A stretch of DNA of 64,000 bases from Rickettsiales bacterium (GTDB lineage: Bacteria; Pseudomonadota; Alphaproteobacteria; UBA8366). The notes beneath the pieces were generated by a model, which ran no database searches, was not told the DNA's origin, and saw only the letters and a program-made list of their open reading frames with translations. Positions 9,652-25,315 of this stretch are shown piece after piece. The translations under genes and the position numbers were made by a program. How positions within the stretch are numbered: position 1 is the stretch's first letter; every line of letters begins with the position of its first letter. The stretch covers positions 1-64,000 of the forward strand of contig PBOZ01000100.1 in the NCBI GenBank assembly GCA_002724555.1. The letters run 5' to 3'.

Positions 9652-10998
9652 ATGACAGACAAATTATCAGCGCAGTGGGCAAGAATTAGGGGACGGTTAC
9701 GAGCCGAATACGGCGAAGTGGCATATAGGAGTTGGCTAAAACCAATGACATTTGTCGGCCTGGAAGGTCGCCGGGTCCGTATCACTGTCCCGACGCGCTT
9801 TATGCGAGATTGGATAGAATCGCAATATAGCGAACGCTTGGTCAGTTTATGGACTTTGGAAGCCAGTTCTGTTGAGGGCGTCGATATATTCATTACAGGA
9901 GATAAAGATCAAGACAACAACGCTTTGCCCGTAGCGAGCCCAGCCGCCATACGAGAAACAGAAGCGCAGAATAATATCAGCGCGCCCCTTGACCCACGTT
10001 TCAAATTTGAAAATTTCATCGTCGGAAAACCAAATGAACTCGCATTTGCTGCAGCTCGTCGAGTTGCAGAGGCAGAGGTAGCCCCCTACAACCCACTTTT
10101 TCTTTACGGCGGCGTTGGACTAGGCAAAACCCACCTCATGCATGCGATCGCGTGGCATATACGTCAAACACGGCCAGGAAAAAGAGTGGTTTATCTATCT
10201 GCGGAAAAATTCATGTACCAGTTCATCCGCGCCCTCCGTTTTCGCGATACCGTCGCGTTCAAGGATCAGTTCCGCTCGGTCGATGTTTTGATGATTGATG
10301 ACGTGCAATTCATTGCGGGTAAGGACAGCACACAAGAAGAGTTTTTCCATACATTTAATGCATTAGTGGACCAGAACCGGCAGATTATTATTTCCGCCGA
10401 TAAATCGCCAAATGATCTAGAGGGTATGGAAGAGCGGATGAAATCAAGGCTTGGTTGGGGTCTTGTGGCAGATATCCACCCCACCACCTATGAGCTTCGT
10501 CATGGAATTCTGCAAGCCAAGGCAGACGAATTGAAAATTGGTATACCTCCAAAAATTTTGGAATTCCTCGCCCATAAAATCACGTCGAACGTGCGCGAGC
10601 TAGAGGGGGCGCTAAACCGTATTGTCGCCTATGCCAACCTCATTGGTCGACCAATTACACTAGAGACCACGCAAGACGTACTCCACGATATACTCCGCGC
10701 AAATGATCGCAAAGTCACAATTGAAGAGATTCAAAAACGAGTCGCGGAGCATTTCAACATCCGGTTGTCTGAAATGTACTCTTCGCGTCGCGCGCGGGCC
10801 GTCGCAAGACCGCGTCAAATTGCCATGTACCTCGCCAAGCAATTGACGGCCCGGTCACTGCCAGAAATTGGGCGCAAATTCGGGGGCCGCGATCATACAA
10901 CGGTGATGCACGCTGTTCGAAAAGTAGAAGAGCTTAAAACTACAGACAACGGTTTCGGCGAGGATGTCGAGCTGCTGCGTCGAATGCTTGAAGTTTAA
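9652..10998 (+). CDS. dnaA: Chromosomal replication initiator protein DnaA
   Basis: NPLFLYGGVGLGKTHLMHAI Walker A, DVLMIDDVQFIAGK Walker B, C-terminal GGRDHTTVMHAVRKVEEL. ATG 9652 preferred over the upstream GTG at 9622. Confidence 0.97.
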   Translation: MTDKLSAQWARIRGRLRAEYGEVAYRSWLKPMTFVGLEGRRVRITVPTRFMRDWIESQYSERLVSLWTLEASSVEGVDIFITGDKDQDNNALPVASPAAIRETEAQNNISAPLDPRFKFENFIVGKPNELAFAAARRVAEAEVAPYNPLFLYGGVGLGKTHLMHAIAWHIRQTRPGKRVVYLSAEKFMYQFIRALRFRDTVAFKDQFRSVDVLMIDDVQFIAGKDSTQEEFFHTFNALVDQNRQIIISADKSPNDLEGMEERMKSRLGWGLVADIHPTTYELRHGILQAKADELKIGIPPKILEFLAHKITSNVRELEGALNRIVAYANLIGRPITLETTQDVLHDILRANDRKVTIEEIQKRVAEHFNIRLSEMYSSRRARAVARPRQIAMYLAKQLTARSLPEIGRKFGGRDHTTVMHAVRKVEELKTTDNGFGEDVELLRRMLEV

Positions 10999-11191
10999 AT
11001 TCAGATTTGGGTGATTTTTCGCCCAAAATCAAAAATTTGGCTGTTTGACCCCCTAAATGTGTCGCAGATTCTGCCTATTCATGCTATAACTTGTGTCTTA
11101 TCTAGCGTAATGACGTTTAGGTGCTCCCTCGTTTTGTGCATCCTGGACTGAATATACTTGTTAACTCTTCGAATTGCATAAAAAGACAACC

Positions 11192-12310
11192 ATGAAACTC
11201 ACCATCGAACGCGCCGCTCTATTCCGTTCTCTCGGTCACGTCCAAAGCATTGTCGAACGCCGCAACACAATTCCCATTTTGTCAAACGTGCTCCTGACAT
11301 CAGCTTCGGGTCAGCTCGGGCTAACCGCGACAGACATGGATATTGCAATTGTCGAGGGCGTGGACGCCGCCATTGAAACACCGGGCTCGGCCACGGCGCC
11401 CGCCCATACGTTGTACGATATTGTTCGGAAACTTCCGGACGGAGCGCAGATTGAGCTCGATACAGGGAGTGCCGGCGACCAAATGACATTGCGCGCTGGG
11501 CGCTCGGAATTTACCTTGCAAACTTTGCCAACTGAAGATTTCCCGCAAACGGATGGCGGCGAACTACCACACAAGTTTGTTTTATCAGCAGCAGAATTTC
11601 GCGGGCTGATTGACCGCACCCGCTTCGCAATCTCGACGGAAGAGACCCGTTATTATCTCAATGGTATCTTCATGCACACAACGACTGGCGATGAGGGCGA
11701 AGTCATGCGCACCGTTGCCACAGACGGACATCGCCTTGCCCGTGTCGAAATGCAGGTGCCGGAGGGAGCGGCGGGAATGCCCGGCATCATCGTGCCGCGG
11801 AAGACCGTTAATGAACTACGCAAGCTCATCGATGAAGTTTCAGGCGATATAAGCATTGCTCTTTCGGACACAAGTGTCCGTTTCGCCTTTGGTGACGCAG
11901 TGCTAACGTCTAAATTGATTGACGGAACTTTCCCGGATTATGAACGCGTTATCCCAACAGGGAACGACAAGTCGCTAAACGTGGACTGCCGAAATTTTGC
12001 AGATGCCGTCGACCGGGTAGCAACGATTTCAACTGAAAAGTCACGTGCCGTAAAATTGGCTGCAGCAAACAACAACTTGGTTCTGACGGCGTCCAGCCCA
12101 GACAGTGGCACAGCGCGTGAAGAAATTGAAGTCGATTACAGTGGTGCTGAAATTGAAATTGGTTTCAATGCGCGCTATTTGCTCGATATTGCGCAACAAA
12201 TCGAAGGGGGCGAAGCTGAGTTTGTCGTCGCCGACGCGGCCTCACCGACTATCGTCCGCGACGCAAGCGATGCGAGTGCGCTTTACGTCCTAATGCCCAT
12301 GCGGGTATAG
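11192..12310 (+). CDS. dnaN: DNA polymerase III beta subunit (sliding clamp)
   Basis: MKLTIERAALFRSLGHVQSIVERRNTIPILSNVLL ... YVLMPMRV C-terminus. Confidence 0.97.
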   Translation: MKLTIERAALFRSLGHVQSIVERRNTIPILSNVLLTSASGQLGLTATDMDIAIVEGVDAAIETPGSATAPAHTLYDIVRKLPDGAQIELDTGSAGDQMTLRAGRSEFTLQTLPTEDFPQTDGGELPHKFVLSAAEFRGLIDRTRFAISTEETRYYLNGIFMHTTTGDEGEVMRTVATDGHRLARVEMQVPEGAAGMPGIIVPRKTVNELRKLIDEVSGDISIALSDTSVRFAFGDAVLTSKLIDGTFPDYERVIPTGNDKSLNVDCRNFADAVDRVATISTEKSRAVKLAAANNNLVLTASSPDSGTAREEIEVDYSGAEIEIGFNARYLLDIAQQIEGGEAEFVVADAASPTIVRDASDASALYVLMPMRV

Positions 12311-12318
12311 GAGGCAAC

Positions 12319-15952
<3,634 letters not shown>

Positions 15953-16044
15953 TGCGAGTCGATCCGTAGCATTGTCATCATCGTTGACCTAGGCTAAACG
16001 TAGCGTTAGCAAAAATAAGATGCGGTGGCGAAAAGGAACCGGGC

Positions 16045-16566
16045 GTGACATTTGAACAAAAAAACAATTACTCATTTGAGGAACTCCTTGAATGTGGTCA
16101 CGGTCGCCTCTTTGGCGCGGGCAATGCTCAACTCCCTCTACCGCCCTTTCTCATGTTGGACCGCATCACCCAAATCTCGTCTGAAGGTGGACTTTATGGT
16201 AAAGGCCAAATCACAGCCGAAATGGATATCAAACCGGACCTGTGGTTCTTCAAATGCCATTTTGAGAACGATCCTGTAATGCCGGGATGTCTTGGGTTGG
16301 ACGCCATGTGGCAACTTGTTGGCTTTTTCCTAGGTTGGCTTGGCGGACTTGGCCGGGGACGAGCCATTAGTGTTGGCGACGTGAAATTTTCTGGCCAAGT
16401 CCTCGATACAGCTAAAAAGTTGACATACCAAATAAATATAAAACGCGTGATCATGCGTAAGCTGGTCATGGGCATCGCCGACGGCGTTTTAAATGTCGAC
16501 GGCCAGCCAATTTACGACGCGAAAGACATTCGCGTCGGCCTATTCACTCCTAGCGAACAATCCTGA
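16045..16566 (+). CDS. fabA: 3-hydroxydecanoyl-ACP dehydratase/isomerase
   Basis: 173 aa, [26 protein letters not shown] start preceded by AAAGGA. Confidence 0.95.
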   Translation: MTFEQKNNYSFEELLECGHGRLFGAGNAQLPLPPFLMLDRITQISSEGGLYGKGQITAEMDIKPDLWFFKCHFENDPVMPGCLGLDAMWQLVGFFLGWLGGLGRGRAISVGDVKFSGQVLDTAKKLTYQINIKRVIMRKLVMGIADGVLNVDGQPIYDAKDIRVGLFTPSEQS

Positions 16567-16576
16567 CGGTGGCATC

Positions 16577-17794
16577 ATGCGACGAGTAGTCGTCACCGGA
16601 CTCGGCATCGTATCCTGCATTGGAAACAATAAAACCGAAGTCCTAGACTCCCTAAAATCCGGCAAGTCCGGCATTGAGTTTTGTGAAAAGTATGCCGAAC
16701 TTGGCTTTCGTAGCCATGTACACGGCTCAATAAAGCTCGATATCGAAGAGGTTCTTGATCGAAAGATTCGGCGCTTCTTAGGCGACGGTGCTGCATACAA
16801 TTATATTGCTATGCAGGAAGCAATCAAAGATTCGAGGCTTCGCCCAGATGATGTCTCGAATGAACGCACCGGGCTAATTATGGGCTCAGGAGGGCCCTCA
16901 ACTAAGAATTTGCTGTGGTCTTGGGACACTTTGCGGGCAAAATCAGCAAAGCGTGTCGGTCCGTATATGGTGCCGCGCACAATGTCGAGCACCAACTCAG
17001 CAACACTTGCCACACCTTTTCAAATTAAGGGTGTCAATTATTCAATTACGTCTGCCTGCGCAACGAGCACGCATTGTATAGGTAATGCGGCGGAGCTGAT
17101 CCAATTCGGCAAACAGGATATTATGTTTGCGGGCGGCGGCGAGGAGTTGGACTGGACAATGACACTTTTGTTTGACGCGATGCCCGCCCTGTCATCGAAG
17201 TATAATGATACGCCTAAAACAGCGAGTCGGCCCTACGATCAAAACCGAGACGGGTTTGTTATTGCCGGAGGCGGGGGTGTTGTCGTCCTCGAAGAATTAG
17301 AGCATGCAAAAGCACGAAATGCGAAGATTTATGCAGAGCTCGTCGGTTATGCTGCAACATCGGATGGACACGACATGGTGCAACCTTCCTCTGAAGGAGC
17401 CGTGCGATGTATGAAACTAGCGCTGGCCGGTTTAAATGATCAGGTATCATACATTAATACACATGGTACCAGCACACCGGTCGGTGACATCAGCGAACTT
17501 AAAGCAATACGGGCGGTATTTAGCGACGCACTCCCCAAGATCAGCTCTACAAAATCGCTCACAGGGCATTCTCTGGGCGCGACCGGTGTTCATGAGGCTG
17601 TCTATTCTCTTTTGATGATGGACAATCGATTTATTGCCGCTTCAGCAAATATCGAAGACCTGGATCAGGAAGCGGAAGGATTTCCAATCGTCCGCGAGCG
17701 CGAAGACAATGTGGACCTTGACGTTGTGGTCTCCAATAGTTTCGGATTTGGCGGGACGAACGGGTCTCTTGTCTTCCGCCGCTATCAATCCTAG
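16577..17794 (+). CDS. fabB: Beta-ketoacyl-ACP synthase I
   Basis: [34 protein letters not shown] active-site Cys; [30 protein letters not shown] at 16577. Confidence 0.95.
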   Translation: MRRVVVTGLGIVSCIGNNKTEVLDSLKSGKSGIEFCEKYAELGFRSHVHGSIKLDIEEVLDRKIRRFLGDGAAYNYIAMQEAIKDSRLRPDDVSNERTGLIMGSGGPSTKNLLWSWDTLRAKSAKRVGPYMVPRTMSSTNSATLATPFQIKGVNYSITSACATSTHCIGNAAELIQFGKQDIMFAGGGEELDWTMTLLFDAMPALSSKYNDTPKTASRPYDQNRDGFVIAGGGGVVVLEELEHAKARNAKIYAELVGYAATSDGHDMVQPSSEGAVRCMKLALAGLNDQVSYINTHGTSTPVGDISELKAIRAVFSDALPKISSTKSLTGHSLGATGVHEAVYSLLMMDNRFIAASANIEDLDQEAEGFPIVREREDNVDLDVVVSNSFGFGGTNGSLVFRRYQS

Positions 17795-17821
17795 TCGTAC
17801 TGCTGCGACGGCATTTATATT

Positions 17822-18646
17822 GTGTCAGACACCCACGAAACAAAACTTGGTTCTTCCTCCAATCTGCCTCTAATGGCAGGTAAGCGTGGCCTCATCATGG
17901 GTGTTGCGAACGATCATTCAATCGCGTGGGGTATCGCAGATCATTTGCACCAGCAGGGTGCCGAACTCGCTTTCACCTATCAAAGCGAAGCGCTCGGCCG
18001 ACGAGTAAAGCCACTTGCCGGATCTGTTAACTCTTCAATTGTCGTACCCTGCGACGTTTCTGAACAAGACAGCATTGATGAAGCTTTTGACCGTGTCGCC
18101 GAAATATGGCCAAAGTTGGATTTCGTCGTACACGCCATTGCCTATTCAGACAAGGAAGAGTTGAAAGGACGATATATCGACACCTCTAGGGATAACTTTC
18201 TAAATACACTTGATATTTCATGTTATTCGTTCACCGCCGTCGCACGGCGCGCCGCCCGTTCGATGAGTGGGGGCGGTAGCTTGTTGACATTGACATATGA
18301 CGGCTCTCAACGCGTAATGCCGAACTACAACGTCATGGGCGTCGCAAAAGCTGCCCTAGAGGCAAGTGTCCAGTATCTCGCTGCTGATTTGGGGAACAAA
18401 GGCATTCGGGTGAATGCAATTTCCGCGGGCCCAATGCGAACATTGGCAGGATCCGCAATTGGCAGTGCCCGTTTCGTTTTCAAATGGCAGGGAGAAAACG
18501 CGCCACTTCGGCGGAACGTTTCATTGGATGATATTGGTGGCGCAGGCGTCTATATTCTATCCGATCTATCAAGCGCCGTGACCGGCGAGGTTCTTTATAT
18601 TGATTGCGGTTACAATGTTGTCGGCATGGCTATGACCCCAGAATAG
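17822..18646 (+). CDS. fabI: Enoyl-ACP reductase (NADH)
   Basis: GKRGLIMGVANDHSIAWGIA; GPMRTLAGSAIGSARFV. GTG start at 17822 or ATG at 17873. Confidence 0.95.
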   Translation: MSDTHETKLGSSSNLPLMAGKRGLIMGVANDHSIAWGIADHLHQQGAELAFTYQSEALGRRVKPLAGSVNSSIVVPCDVSEQDSIDEAFDRVAEIWPKLDFVVHAIAYSDKEELKGRYIDTSRDNFLNTLDISCYSFTAVARRAARSMSGGGSLLTLTYDGSQRVMPNYNVMGVAKAALEASVQYLAADLGNKGIRVNAISAGPMRTLAGSAIGSARFVFKWQGENAPLRRNVSLDDIGGAGVYILSDLSSAVTGEVLYIDCGYNVVGMAMTPE

Positions 18647-18665
18647 TTGACGATAATTAGCTAAA

Positions 18666-18696
18666 AACGCAGTGAATCTTTTCACTGCGTTTTTTA
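18666..18696. terminator. Bidirectional intrinsic terminator between convergent fabI and pnp
   Basis: AACGCAGTGAA-tctt-TTCACTGCGTT perfect 11-bp stem, with T run on + strand and A-rich 5' flank (T run on - strand). Confidence 0.88.
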
Positions 18697-18717
18697 TTTG
18701 CAAATGTACCACACAGC

Positions 18718-20895
18718 CTAATCGTCAGCCCTTGCGCGTCCGCGGCGTGGGCGGTCGTCACGATTACCTCTATCACCACGCGATGGTCGTGGCTCAACCG
18801 GGATCTCTTCGCCAGTCTCCTGATTAACCGCTCGCATTGAGAGTTTGACCTTGCCACGATCAAGGCCAATGACTTTCACCTTTACTGTGTCACCCAAAGA
18901 CACCACATCACCCACTTCGCCGACGCGCTCTTGCGCAAGCTCAGAAATGTGTACAAGGCCGTCCTTACTCCCTAAGAAATTCACGAAGGCGCCAAAATCC
19001 ATCAGTTTCACAACCTTACCGTCGTAAATCGTGCCTACCTCTGGCTCTGCGACAATACTTGTGATCCAATCTATGGCCTTTTGACCAGCTTCGCCATCTA
19101 TAGCCGCAACCTTGATTGTACCGTCATCCTCAATATCGACTTTTGCACCAGTCACTTCGCAAATTTCACGAATGACCTTCCCACCAGTACCGATAACTTC
19201 ACGAATCTTATCTCGCGGAATCGTCATCGTCGTGATACGCGGTGCATTGTCAGACACACTCTCTCGAGCCGCGTTGATAGCTGCTTCCATTTCGCTAAGG
19301 ATATGCATACGACCATCTTTTGCTTGGCCCAACGCAATACGCATGATTTCTTCAGTGATCGAAGTGATCTTAATATCCATCTGAAGCGAAGTGACGCCCT
19401 TTGATGTACCAGCCACTTTAAAATCCATATCCCCAAGATGATCTTCGTCACCCAGGATATCGGAGAGCACGGCAAATTCATCCTCTTCCTTGATGAGACC
19501 CATTGCAATACCCGCCACCGGATTACCAAGCGGAACACCCGCATCCATCATTGACATGGAAGAACCGCAGACGGTTGCCATCGAAGACGAACCGTTAGAT
19601 TCGGTAACTTCCGAAACAACTCGCATAGTATACGGAAAATCCTCTTTACTAGGCAACAGAGGTCGAATGGCCCGCCACGCGAGCTTCCCATGACCAATTT
19701 CACGGCGGCCCGGAGACCGCAAGAATGATGCTTCTCCAACCGAATAGGGCGGAAAGTTATAGTGCAACAGGAAGCTTTCGCGATATTCGCCTTCAAGCGC
19801 ATCAATGATTTGTTCATCTTGGCCTGTACCAAGAGTCGTCACCACGAGCGCTTGCGTCTCGCCGCGCGTAAACAACGCAGAGCCGTGTGCCCGCGGCAAA
19901 ATACCTACTTCGCAGGATATATCACGAACAGTCTTTGTGTCTCGGCCGTCAATTCTTTGCCCTGTCTTGATTATACTGCCTCGGACGATATCCTTCTCAA
20001 CTTTCTTAAAGACAGACGCACCAATCTCGGAATCAAGATCTTCCTCTTCAAGAGCTTGCATTACAGCATCACGCGCGGCACTAAGGGCCTCTACACGCTC
20101 TTGCTTGACGGTGATTTGATAAGCTGCACTCACCGGTTTTGTTGCAAGCTCTTTGACCCGTGCAGCAACGGCATCGAATTGCTCTGGTGCTTCTGGAAGG
20201 TCCCAAGGCTCTTTCGCACATGCCTCGGCCAGCTCAATTATCGCATTTATAATAGCCTGTGACTGTTGATGGCCGAAAGTGACGGCCTTTAACATGGTGT
20301 CTTCGTCCAACTCTTCGGCCTCCGACTCGACCATTAAAACCCCTTCACGCGTTCCAGCGACAATGAGGTCCAAGCTAGAGTTCTCGAGTTCACCCTGCTT
20401 CGGATTTAGAACGAATTCTCCGTCAATGAATCCTACACGGCAGCCGCCAATCGGTCCCATAAATGGCACACCGGAAATTGTGAGGGCGGCCGACGCACCA
20501 ACGAGTGAAACAATATCTGGATCATTTTCTAAGTCATGAGCGACAACGGTGCAGATAACTTGCGTTTCATTCCGGAACCCGTCCGGAAACAGCGGCCGGA
20601 TTGGCCGATCGATCAAGCGCGAGGTCAAAGTTTCCTTCTCTGACGGCCTACCTTCGCGTTTGAAGAAGCCGCCTGGAATTTTACCCGCGGCAAATGTTTT
20701 TTCTTGATAATTGACGGTCAGAGGAAAAAAATCCTGACCTGGCCTTACGGACTTATTCGCTACGGCCGTACACAATACCTGTGTACCGCCATAGGTCACC
20801 AAGACGGCGCCGTCCGCTTGTCGGGCGATTTTCCCCGTTTCCAAAACAAGCGGCCGACCACCCCATTCAATTTCCTTGCGTGTGATATCAAACAT
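18718..20895 (-). CDS. pnp: Polyribonucleotide nucleotidyltransferase
   Basis: 725 aa; two RNase PH domains, KH ([20 protein letters not shown]) and S1 domain. Confidence 0.98.
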   Translation of the reverse strand: MFDITRKEIEWGGRPLVLETGKIARQADGAVLVTYGGTQVLCTAVANKSVRPGQDFFPLTVNYQEKTFAAGKIPGGFFKREGRPSEKETLTSRLIDRPIRPLFPDGFRNETQVICTVVAHDLENDPDIVSLVGASAALTISGVPFMGPIGGCRVGFIDGEFVLNPKQGELENSSLDLIVAGTREGVLMVESEAEELDEDTMLKAVTFGHQQSQAIINAIIELAEACAKEPWDLPEAPEQFDAVAARVKELATKPVSAAYQITVKQERVEALSAARDAVMQALEEEDLDSEIGASVFKKVEKDIVRGSIIKTGQRIDGRDTKTVRDISCEVGILPRAHGSALFTRGETQALVVTTLGTGQDEQIIDALEGEYRESFLLHYNFPPYSVGEASFLRSPGRREIGHGKLAWRAIRPLLPSKEDFPYTMRVVSEVTESNGSSSMATVCGSSMSMMDAGVPLGNPVAGIAMGLIKEEDEFAVLSDILGDEDHLGDMDFKVAGTSKGVTSLQMDIKITSITEEIMRIALGQAKDGRMHILSEMEAAINAARESVSDNAPRITTMTIPRDKIREVIGTGGKVIREICEVTGAKVDIEDDGTIKVAAIDGEAGQKAIDWITSIVAEPEVGTIYDGKVVKLMDFGAFVNFLGSKDGLVHISELAQERVGEVGDVVSLGDTVKVKVIGLDRGKVKLSMRAVNQETGEEIPVEPRPSRGDRGNRDDRPRRGRARADD

Positions 20896-21106
20896 CCATC
20901 ATTCCTTCAGATCTCCGTTGTGTTTTTGCCTATACATCAACGGCTGTTTACGCCCAGGCCATCCCGGACGTGCTTCGTTCATTCGTGTCTCGGTCTTTCA
21001 TTGATCGCTTTCCAAACGAGCTCTACCTGGCGGATCGAGCCTGTCGCGCACCTGCACAACTTTCCCACCACCGTAAAACGACGCCGGTCTGCAACACGGT
21101 TCAGTT

Positions 21107-21376
21107 TTAGCGGCGCAGTCCGAGCTGCTTGATCAAAGCCGCGTATCTTGGGCTTTCCTTACGCTTCAGGTAATCAAGCAACCGGCGGCGCTGGCCAACC
21201 ATTATCAACAAACCCCGCCGCGAATGGAAATCCTTCTTATGAATTTTCATGTGTTCTGTGAGATTATTGATACGTTCTGTGAGGATCGCAACCTGCACAT
21301 CCACGGAGCCGGTATCACCGGCAGCCTGGGCATACTCCTTGATAAGTTCCTCTTTACGTTCAGCCGTAATCGACAT
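21107..21376 (-). CDS. rpsO: 30S ribosomal protein S15
   Basis: [57 protein letters not shown]. Confidence 0.97.
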   Translation of the reverse strand: MSITAERKEELIKEYAQAAGDTGSVDVQVAILTERINNLTEHMKIHKKDFHSRRGLLIMVGQRRRLLDYLKRKESPRYAALIKQLGLRR

Positions 21377-21393
21377 CGCATCCTCCATTAGGA

Positions 21394-22338
21394 TTATATG
21401 TGTAGTACCCGAACTGGCCGAACTTCACCGGCGCTGTATCGCGTTAGCGCAACCGGTTTGCCCGTCGCCGTTGCGAGTACCGTTTCACCGTCTTTAAACG
21501 CAGAAATGCGTTCTAAATCGGTCTTCCGGATAAGGGGTACCACCTGTCCATTTCTCAAGCGGGCTGCCTCTTGCTCAGTCAAGGCCAATGCCGGGATGTC
21601 GTCCAGCGGGGTCTCAACAGGGCGTAAACCTCCGGAAGCGGCCGGACTTTGCCCAAACGATTCAAGTTCGTCCAGTGAAATCGTATCAATCTCGTGAAAT
21701 GGTCCGACCGCCGTTCTGCGCAGTGCCGCGATGTGGCCCACCGTTCCAAGAGCGCGGGCAAGATCACGCGCCAACCCACGCATGTAGGCGCCTTTGCCAC
21801 TAACGACAGAAAAGATCGCGTGGTCTGCATCTTGAATGGCTATAAGTTCAAGCGCATCGATATAAATCGAACGCGCTACGAGCTCTACATCTTCGCCATT
21901 GCGCGCTAAGTCGTATGCCCTTTGTCCGTCAATTTTTATTGCGGAGTAAACTGGCGGCACTTGCATAACATCACCAATAAATTGAGAAAGCACATTTCGA
22001 ATCTCAGTTTCGCCCGGCCGAACGGCGCTTTCTTTAATCGGGTTACCTTCCTGGTCGTCAGTATTAGTGGCAATTCCCCATCTCAACGTGAACTGGTAAT
22101 GCTTCTGCGTATCAACGACAAAGGGAAGCGTCTTGGTTGCCTCACCAAGTGCGATAGGCAGCACACCCGTTGCAAGCGGATCAAGGGTCCCTGCATGACC
22201 CGCTTTCCGCGCATTAAAAATCCGTCGGACTGCACCGACTGCGGATGTCGACGTCATGTGAGCGGGCTTGTCAAGAATGACCCAACCATTGATCGCTTTT
22301 CCAGACCGCCTACGACGTCCCATCAATACTTTCCCCAT
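21394..22338 (-). CDS. truB: tRNA pseudouridine(55) synthase; exact start uncertain
   Basis: [52 protein letters not shown]. Confidence 0.95.
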   Translation of the reverse strand: MGKVLMGRRRRSGKAINGWVILDKPAHMTSTSAVGAVRRIFNARKAGHAGTLDPLATGVLPIALGEATKTLPFVVDTQKHYQFTLRWGIATNTDDQEGNPIKESAVRPGETEIRNVLSQFIGDVMQVPPVYSAIKIDGQRAYDLARNGEDVELVARSIYIDALELIAIQDADHAIFSVVSGKGAYMRGLARDLARALGTVGHIAALRRTAVGPFHEIDTISLDELESFGQSPAASGGLRPVETPLDDIPALALTEQEAARLRNGQVVPLIRKTDLERISAFKDGETVLATATGKPVALTRYSAGEVRPVRVLHI

Positions 22339-22717
22339 CAGCCAGATCACGCGACACACCCGGCTCCCTTAAAATGTTGTTGATTTTCGACGCTAGGTTG
22401 AAACGGTCGTCGAGCTCAAACGAAAGCCGCGGCGTATATTTCAATCGAACCCGCCGCCCAATTTCACCCTGAAGATAAGAGGATGCACGCCCCAACGCCG
22501 TCAAAATTTCAGGGTCCGTGGATTCGTCGCCTAATGGCGTTATAAACGCGGTCGCGCGTTTCAGATCAGGACTAGTCCGAACCTCTGTGACGGTAATGGC
22601 TCGCCCCCTGAGTTTGGGATCGCGAAGTCCACCGCGCGCCAAAACTTCTGCAAGCGCATGACGCAGCTCCTCACCAACGCGCAGCTGACGAAGACTCGGT
22701 TTCTTATTTCGTGCCAT
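22310..22717 (-). CDS. rbfA: 30S ribosome-binding factor A
   Basis: MARNKKPSLRQLRVGEELRHALAEVLARGGLRDP...ITVTEVRTSPDLKRATAF. Confidence 0.93.
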   Translation of the reverse strand: MARNKKPSLRQLRVGEELRHALAEVLARGGLRDPKLRGRAITVTEVRTSPDLKRATAFITPLGDESTDPEILTALGRASSYLQGEIGRRVRLKYTPRLSFELDDRFNLASKINNILREPGVSRDLADGESIDGTS

Positions 22718-22746
22718 ATTGTGCTTTGCGCCTTTGCGCTCACCCA

Positions 22747-25302
22747 CTATAGACTTCGAGCGATCTCTTCTGCCTCAAAGCATTCGATGACATCGCCTTC
22801 TTTAATGTCATCGTAGTTCTCAAATGCCATACCGCACTCGTAACCTTGCTGGACGTCACGGACATCATCCTTAAAGCGACGCAGCGATTTCAAGCTGCCT
22901 TCGAAAATGACCACATCATCACGCAGCAATCGTACTTTATTACCACGCTTGAACAGGCCTTCAGTAATCATACAACCCGCGGCCTTTCCAGACCGCGAGA
23001 CACTAAACACATCTCGAACTTCGGCATAGCCGATTTGCCGTTCACGGACTTCAGGCGCCAAAAGGCCTTCCATTAGCTGCTTCATGTCGTCAATGAGATT
23101 GTAAATTATTGAATAATAACGAATGTCGACATGATCGCGATTGGCCATCTCGCGCGCTTGGGGGTTGGCACGAACGTTGAAGCCGATGACTAATCCGCCA
23201 GAGGAATTCGCAAGAATAATATCCGATTCAGTAATGCCTCCGGCCGCGCTATGCATCACACGAACCTTCACCTCGTCAGTCGAGAGATTTTCAAGAGCGC
23301 CTATAATCGCCTCAATCGATCCTTGCACATCACCACGAATGATTACCGGCAACTCCTGCGCCTCACCAGCCTGGATCTGATCAAACATTTGTTCGAGCGT
23401 GCCTCGGCCACTAACAGTTAATGCTTTCTGACGCTCTGCTCGTTTGCGATATTCAGTAATCTCACGTGCTCGTGCTTCGTCCTCAACCGCAACGAATTCA
23501 TCGCCAGCTGATGGGGGGCCCTGGAGGCCAAGCACCTCAACCGGTTCGGATGGGCCCGCGGATTGAATTGTTCGGCCGCGATCATCAATCAGCGCTCGAA
23601 CGCGACCCCATTCATTGCCCGCAATTAAGACATCGCCACCCTTCAATGTTCCACGCTGAACTAAGACAGTCGCGACAGCACCTCTGCCACGCTCAAGTTT
23701 CGCGTCGATGATAGCGCCCTGCGCCAACCGATCCGGGTTACTCTTCAATTCAAGAATTTCCGCCTGTAGAAGAATCGCTTCTTCCAATTTATCAAGATTT
23801 ATCTTCTCGGTCGCTGAAACTTCAATATCCAGCACATCGCCGCCCAGTTTCTCAACAACAATTTCATGATTAAGCAATTCATTGCGAACCCGGTCGGCAT
23901 CCGAATCAGGTCGATCAATTTTGTTAATCGCTATTATAATCGGCACTTCAGCAGCCTTGGCGTGATTCAGGGCTTCAATTGTTTGAGGTTGAACACCGTC
24001 GTCTGCCGCAACAACCAACACCACAACATCTGTCACCTGCGACCCACGCGCGCGCATCGCGGTGAAAGCGGCATGACCAGGGGTATCTATAAATGTAATT
24101 CGTTGGCCATCGGCTAGGTCAATCTGATAAGCGCCAATATGCTGTGTAATGCCGCCCGCCTCTCCGGCCGCCACGTCCGTCGCCCTTAAGGCATCAAGCA
24201 GCGAAGTTTTACCGTGATCAACATGCCCCATTACCGCAACGACTGGCGGTCGGGCCATAAGGTCTTCCGATTTATCGTCATCGCCTTGAATGCCGATCTC
24301 AACGTCGGATTCAGAGACTAATTTTGCATTATGGCCAAACTCCTGAACTATTAACTCTGCCGTTTCAGCATCTAAAACATGATTAACATTAGCCATTATA
24401 TCGAGTCGCATCAGTGCCTTTACAACGTCCACGCCACGCTCAGCCATACGATTAGCAAGGTCGGATACAGTAATCGTATCCGGGATTACAACTTCCCGCA
24501 CAATCTTTTGCATCTCGCCACTATCGCGTTGTTCCTTCGCTCGTTGGCGTTCGCGTTCACGCGCCCTGCGAACCGCCGCCAAACTCCTAACGCGATCCTC
24601 TTCAACTCCATCCGCTTCATCCAAAGCTTGAGTAATTGTGAGCTTTCTGTCGCGTCGGCGCGGTTCGTTGCGCGTGCGCGGTGTCGGCCGTTGCTCCGCA
24701 TCTTGCTTTCCCGCTCGGCGTGGCGACGGTCCGGATGACTGATCGGCAGCATTAGTCCGGCGCGGTTCCACGCGAGCACTATCCGCCCGTTTCGTGCGGG
24801 CGCCCGCATTCTCTTCCGGAGCAGGGGCAGCAGCCGCCGCTTCAGCGGCCGCTCGCATTGCCGCTTCCTTTTGCTTCGCTTCCTCTTCTTCTGCCTTCTT
24901 CCTTTCCGCCTCTTTCGCCTCCTCTTGCGCCTTCCGTTCCATTTCTAGGCGTTTTTGGTCTTCTAACTCCGCTATCTGGCGAAGCTCCTCATCGTGCACG
25001 GCTCCCCTCAACGCTCGGACACGTGCTGCACGTTCTTCCTCAGTTAAATTCCCAAGATCAGGAATACTTACCCCTTCAACTTCCGGCGTTTCAACAGGGT
25101 TTGCTGGCTCGGATACGGCACGCATGTTCCCGCCAGCACCACGCTCAAAGGTCCGCTTCTTCTTGACCTCGACCGTGACCGATTTCGTTCGTCCATGGCT
25201 GAAACTTTGCCGGACCTGACCAGTCTCAACTGTCTTTTTTAACTCAAGGCGTCCGGGCCGCCGAAGCGTCAATTTTCCGTCCTGTTCATCTTTCTGCGTC
25301 AT
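22747..25302 (-). CDS. infB: Translation initiation factor IF-2
   Basis: [43 protein letters not shown]-rich N-terminal region. Confidence 0.98.
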   Translation of the reverse strand: MTQKDEQDGKLTLRRPGRLELKKTVETGQVRQSFSHGRTKSVTVEVKKKRTFERGAGGNMRAVSEPANPVETPEVEGVSIPDLGNLTEEERAARVRALRGAVHDEELRQIAELEDQKRLEMERKAQEEAKEAERKKAEEEEAKQKEAAMRAAAEAAAAAPAPEENAGARTKRADSARVEPRRTNAADQSSGPSPRRAGKQDAEQRPTPRTRNEPRRRDRKLTITQALDEADGVEEDRVRSLAAVRRARERERQRAKEQRDSGEMQKIVREVVIPDTITVSDLANRMAERGVDVVKALMRLDIMANVNHVLDAETAELIVQEFGHNAKLVSESDVEIGIQGDDDKSEDLMARPPVVAVMGHVDHGKTSLLDALRATDVAAGEAGGITQHIGAYQIDLADGQRITFIDTPGHAAFTAMRARGSQVTDVVVLVVAADDGVQPQTIEALNHAKAAEVPIIIAINKIDRPDSDADRVRNELLNHEIVVEKLGGDVLDIEVSATEKINLDKLEEAILLQAEILELKSNPDRLAQGAIIDAKLERGRGAVATVLVQRGTLKGGDVLIAGNEWGRVRALIDDRGRTIQSAGPSEPVEVLGLQGPPSAGDEFVAVEDEARAREITEYRKRAERQKALTVSGRGTLEQMFDQIQAGEAQELPVIIRGDVQGSIEAIIGALENLSTDEVKVRVMHSAAGGITESDIILANSSGGLVIGFNVRANPQAREMANRDHVDIRYYSIIYNLIDDMKQLMEGLLAPEVRERQIGYAEVRDVFSVSRSGKAAGCMITEGLFKRGNKVRLLRDDVVIFEGSLKSLRRFKDDVRDVQQGYECGMAFENYDDIKEGDVIECFEAEEIARSL

Positions 25303-25315
25303 TCGTCACCCCATT

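Noticed and set aside
10999-11191. Hairpin GATTTGGG/CCCAAAATC after dnaA as terminator
   Set aside because: No T-tract follows on the plus strand; stem has a bulge. May be structural but not a supported terminator.
18650-18670. SAM-II-like string GATAATTAGCTAAAAAC after fabI
   Set aside because: Only the AGCTAAAAA tail matches; no other conserved riboswitch segments, and it overlaps the fabI/pnp terminator region.
19762-20262. 166-aa plus-strand ORF antisense to pnp
   Set aside because: Shadow ORF; pnp frame is unambiguous.
24794-25219. 141-aa Ser/Ala-rich ORF antisense to infB
   Set aside because: Mirror of the Lys/Glu/Ala-rich IF-2 linker; composition artefact.
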